From: Bradyrhizobium sp.
GTDB taxonomy: Bacteria; Pseudomonadota; Alphaproteobacteria; Rhizobiales; Xanthobacteraceae
Direction of reading: 5' to 3'
Length of the DNA stretch: 24,764 bases
Assembly (NCBI GenBank): GCA_028290305.1
Contig: JAQGKC010000289.1
Coordinates: 1-24,764 of the forward strand
Below, one piece after another: positions 23,054-24,764 of the stretch. The notes beneath the pieces were generated by a model. The model was not told the origin of the DNA. It did not search any database and worked only from the letters and a program-made list of their open reading frames with translations. Made by a program: the position numbers and the translations under genes. Numbering within the stretch: position 1 is the stretch's first letter; every line of letters starts with the position of its first letter.

Positions 23054-24654
23054 GCGAACAATCCATGCACGAACCAGTTTGAAGGAGCGGGCTTGCCCTC
23101 TTCGTTAACGAGTTCGCTGCCGTAAAGCCCGTCGCGGTAAATCCAGAAACGCAATCCAGCTTCATCCTCGACACGGAAATAATCGCGCGTCAGAGCCTGA
23201 CCGTTGTGCCTCCACCATTCCATGGCGATACGCTCGGGGCCCTCCACCCGGACCACCGCGTGGGTTGCACGCCGCCATGTGAAGTGGTGCGGAGGTCCGT
23301 CTGGAACCGTTGCAAACGGCACCTTGATGGGCTCTGGTCGCTCGAACAGCCGCAGCGGCCGCAACGGCGGTTCGCTCTCCACCCGGGCCGGCCATGCCGC
23401 CTGCGCTGCGGCAGCAAGATGATGCTGCGCCGGCGCCGCCAGCACCGCGCGCTCCGGAATATGGGTGTCCTGCGGCAGGTGCACGACCACGCGCCGCCCG
23501 CCGATGCGCGCGGCGATGCGATCGATCAAGGCCGCCAGTTCGTCATTGTCGTGCACATTGGCATCAAGGTCGCGCTGCTGCTGCACGACGATTTCAACGC
23601 GGCTGGCAGACAGGCGAATGAGATCGAATCCGAAACCGGGATCGAGCGGGTCGCTCAATGCATCGAGCCGCTCGCGGAACAGGCGATCGATCACCTCGCT
23701 TTTGGTCACGGGTTGTCCGGTGTCCACCATGATCGCGCGCACCGCGCCGTCGGTGCGGAAGAAGCTCGCTTCCAGCCGCCGCGCGCCCTTGCCCTGCTGG
23801 TCCATCGCCATCACAAGCATCCCGGCCAGCCGGGACAATGTCGCCGATATCACGCCTTCGGTGGCGACCGGTTCGGGAAACCGCTTCTCCACGATGTAAT
23901 CCGGCAGCGGCTTGCGCGGGCTGATCGGCGCATCGCCCTGCCCCAGCGCGTGTTCCAGCACGGTCGTGAAATCAGCACCAAATCTCGCCGTGATTTCGTG
24001 GCGCGCGCGGAAGGCCACATCGCCGATGGTTTTCAGCCCGGCGCGGCGCAGGCCGCGGGTGATGGCATTATCGGCGCCGAGCGCGAACACCGGCAGCGGC
24101 ATGACAGCATCGGCTTCCTCGCCATCGCGGATGATCCGGTCAGAGACATAGCGCGCCATCGTACGTGCGCAGATGGAGGTACTGGCAATCGCAGCACTGA
24201 CGGCAAAGCCCTGCCGTGTCAGTGCATCACAGATCATCCGCATCAGCGCGGCCTCGCCGCCGAACAGATGGGCGCAGCCGGTGATATCAAGGAACAGCGC
24301 ATGCGGCAGATCGAGCGCCACCAGCGGCGTAAAACGGTCGCACCAGTCGGCAATGTGATTCAGCGTCTGTGCATCGGCGACAGGATCGGCATCGAACACC
24401 TGGATATCCGGACAGACGGCGCGGGCATTGGCGAGCGGCAGGCCCACTTCAAGGCCGAGATGCGCGGCGGCGTCATTGAGCGCGGAAATCTGCAGCGCAT
24501 TATTTTGCTTCGCGACAACGATGCGGGGACCATTAAAGAGCTGGTCGCTAGCCGGCGAGGCGTTGCGGCGCGACAGCTGGCGTTTGATGCGGTCGGTCGG
24601 CAGACGCCGCAGCCACAGGCTGAGGATGCGACGCTTCACGGAAAAGGCACTCAT
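23050..24654 (-). CDS. imuB: ImuB, Y-family polymerase-like translesion accessory protein
   Basis: A 534-aa inactive Y-family polymerase homologue that bridges DnaE2, ImuA and the beta clamp. It begins MSAFSVKRRILSLWLRRLPT, where active polymerases have the acidic HVDMDAFF motif. The second catalytic motif reads VALDLPHALFLDITG, without the DE pair. Loss of both is the ImuB hallmark. Conserved blocks include FGGEAALMRMICDAL, the helix-hairpin-helix region LRRAGLKTIGDVAFRAR, and the C-terminal PLRLFERPEPI. The start at 24654 has GGAAG just upstream; the frame is open to 24693. It overlaps imuA by 107 bases at its 5' end and dnaE2 by 4 bases at its 3' end, a tightly coupled operon usually under LexA control (promoter outside the window). 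Confidence 0.93.
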   Translation of the reverse strand: MSAFSVKRRILSLWLRRLPTDRIKRQLSRRNASPASDQLFNGPRIVVAKQNNALQISALNDAAAHLGLEVGLPLANARAVCPDIQVFDADPVADAQTLNHIADWCDRFTPLVALDLPHALFLDITGCAHLFGGEAALMRMICDALTRQGFAVSAAIASTSICARTMARYVSDRIIRDGEEADAVMPLPVFALGADNAITRGLRRAGLKTIGDVAFRARHEITARFGADFTTVLEHALGQGDAPISPRKPLPDYIVEKRFPEPVATEGVISATLSRLAGMLVMAMDQQGKGARRLEASFFRTDGAVRAIMVDTGQPVTKSEVIDRLFRERLDALSDPLDPGFGFDLIRLSASRVEIVVQQQRDLDANVHDNDELAALIDRIAARIGGRRVVVHLPQDTHIPERAVLAAPAQHHLAAAAQAAWPARVESEPPLRPLRLFERPEPIKVPFATVPDGPPHHFTWRRATHAVVRVEGPERIAMEWWRHNGQALTRDYFRVEDEAGLRFWIYRDGLYGSELVNEEGKPAPSNWFVHGLFA

Positions 24655-24764
24655 CACACTTCCATTCCATGATCCAGTGGCCGTTCGGGCCATGACGATT
24701 GCGAACCAGTTGCGCGCGATTGAAAGCTCTTTACGATAAAGGCCCGCAGGAACGGCTGCCGTCG
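24548..24764 (-). CDS. imuA: ImuA C-terminus (partial), possibly interrupted
   Basis: In a frame different from imuB, 24730-24548 encodes 60 residues beginning RAFNRAQLVRNRHGPNG. It continues with HWIMEWKCDECLFRE, which I recognise as the C-terminal segment of ImuA (RecA-like SOS mutagenesis protein) in this bacterial group. It ends at TAG 24550-24548, so the gene overlaps imuB by 107 bases. Just upstream, the same frame has a TAA at 24733-24731, while the other frames remain open to the window edge. Either a frameshift/nonsense mutation has broken imuA, or there is a sequencing error near 24715-24735. Only the tail is visible, so this cannot be settled here. Confidence 0.65.

Noticed and set aside
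23206..24672. Long 488-codon plus-strand ORF
   Set aside because: Antisense of imuB, a consequence of high-GC codon bias.

Overview
The window looks like chromosomal DNA of a high-GC alphaproteobacterium of the Bradyrhizobium / Rhodopseudomonas / Nitrobacter group. The grounds are codon use, an ECF sigma factor with a DUF1109/NrsF membrane partner, a LigI-like hydrolase beside an ACS-family MFS transporter, the imuA-imuB-dnaE2 mutagenesis cassette, and palindromic intergenic repeats of the kind common in that family. No tRNA, rRNA, CRISPR array, transposase or prophage gene was found.

Layout. 1-1031 (minus): an ECF sigma factor with a downstream anti-sigma-like membrane protein cut by the window edge. 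1282-2964 (plus): an Ala-rich exported protein, a palindromic repeat block, a 15-base G tract and an enoyl-CoA hydratase. 3014-4876 (minus): a large acetyl-CoA hydrolase/transferase family protein that converges on the hydratase. 5124-6542 (plus): a TolC-type outer-membrane channel. 6.55-10.5 kb: an accessory stretch of very small genes, an H-NS-family protein and several duplicated non-coding modules. 10500-12808 (plus): an MFS transporter and an exported LigI-like amidohydrolase, a probable two-gene uptake/catabolic operon. 12823-17377 (minus): a heavy-metal RND efflux pump (permease and adaptor, no outer-membrane gene alongside). 18015-19412 (minus): a class III CoA-transferase. 19586-24764 (minus): dnaE2, imuB and the 3' end of imuA, the SOS-type translesion cassette.

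The most unusual material lies in two places. First, the 6.5-10.5 kb stretch carries a non-coding element in three diverged copies (about 8327-8466, 9481-9651, 9961-10107). The internal motif spacing is identical in all three copies. Each ends in a terminator-like hairpin whose loop contains TACTCC. In the first copy the U-tract runs straight into the Shine-Dalgarno sequence of a small gene. These could be small RNAs or attenuator-type leaders. A second duplicated leader (6755-6864 and 7378-7484) ends at the same distance from an ATG in both copies. Second, dnaE2 carries an in-frame insertion of a palindromic repeat (about 20413-20498), adding some 27 residues to the polymerase. Other points of note are a possible in-frame stop in imuA, the G tract in the enoyl-CoA hydratase leader, and a sigma-factor promoter that argues for an internal start codon.
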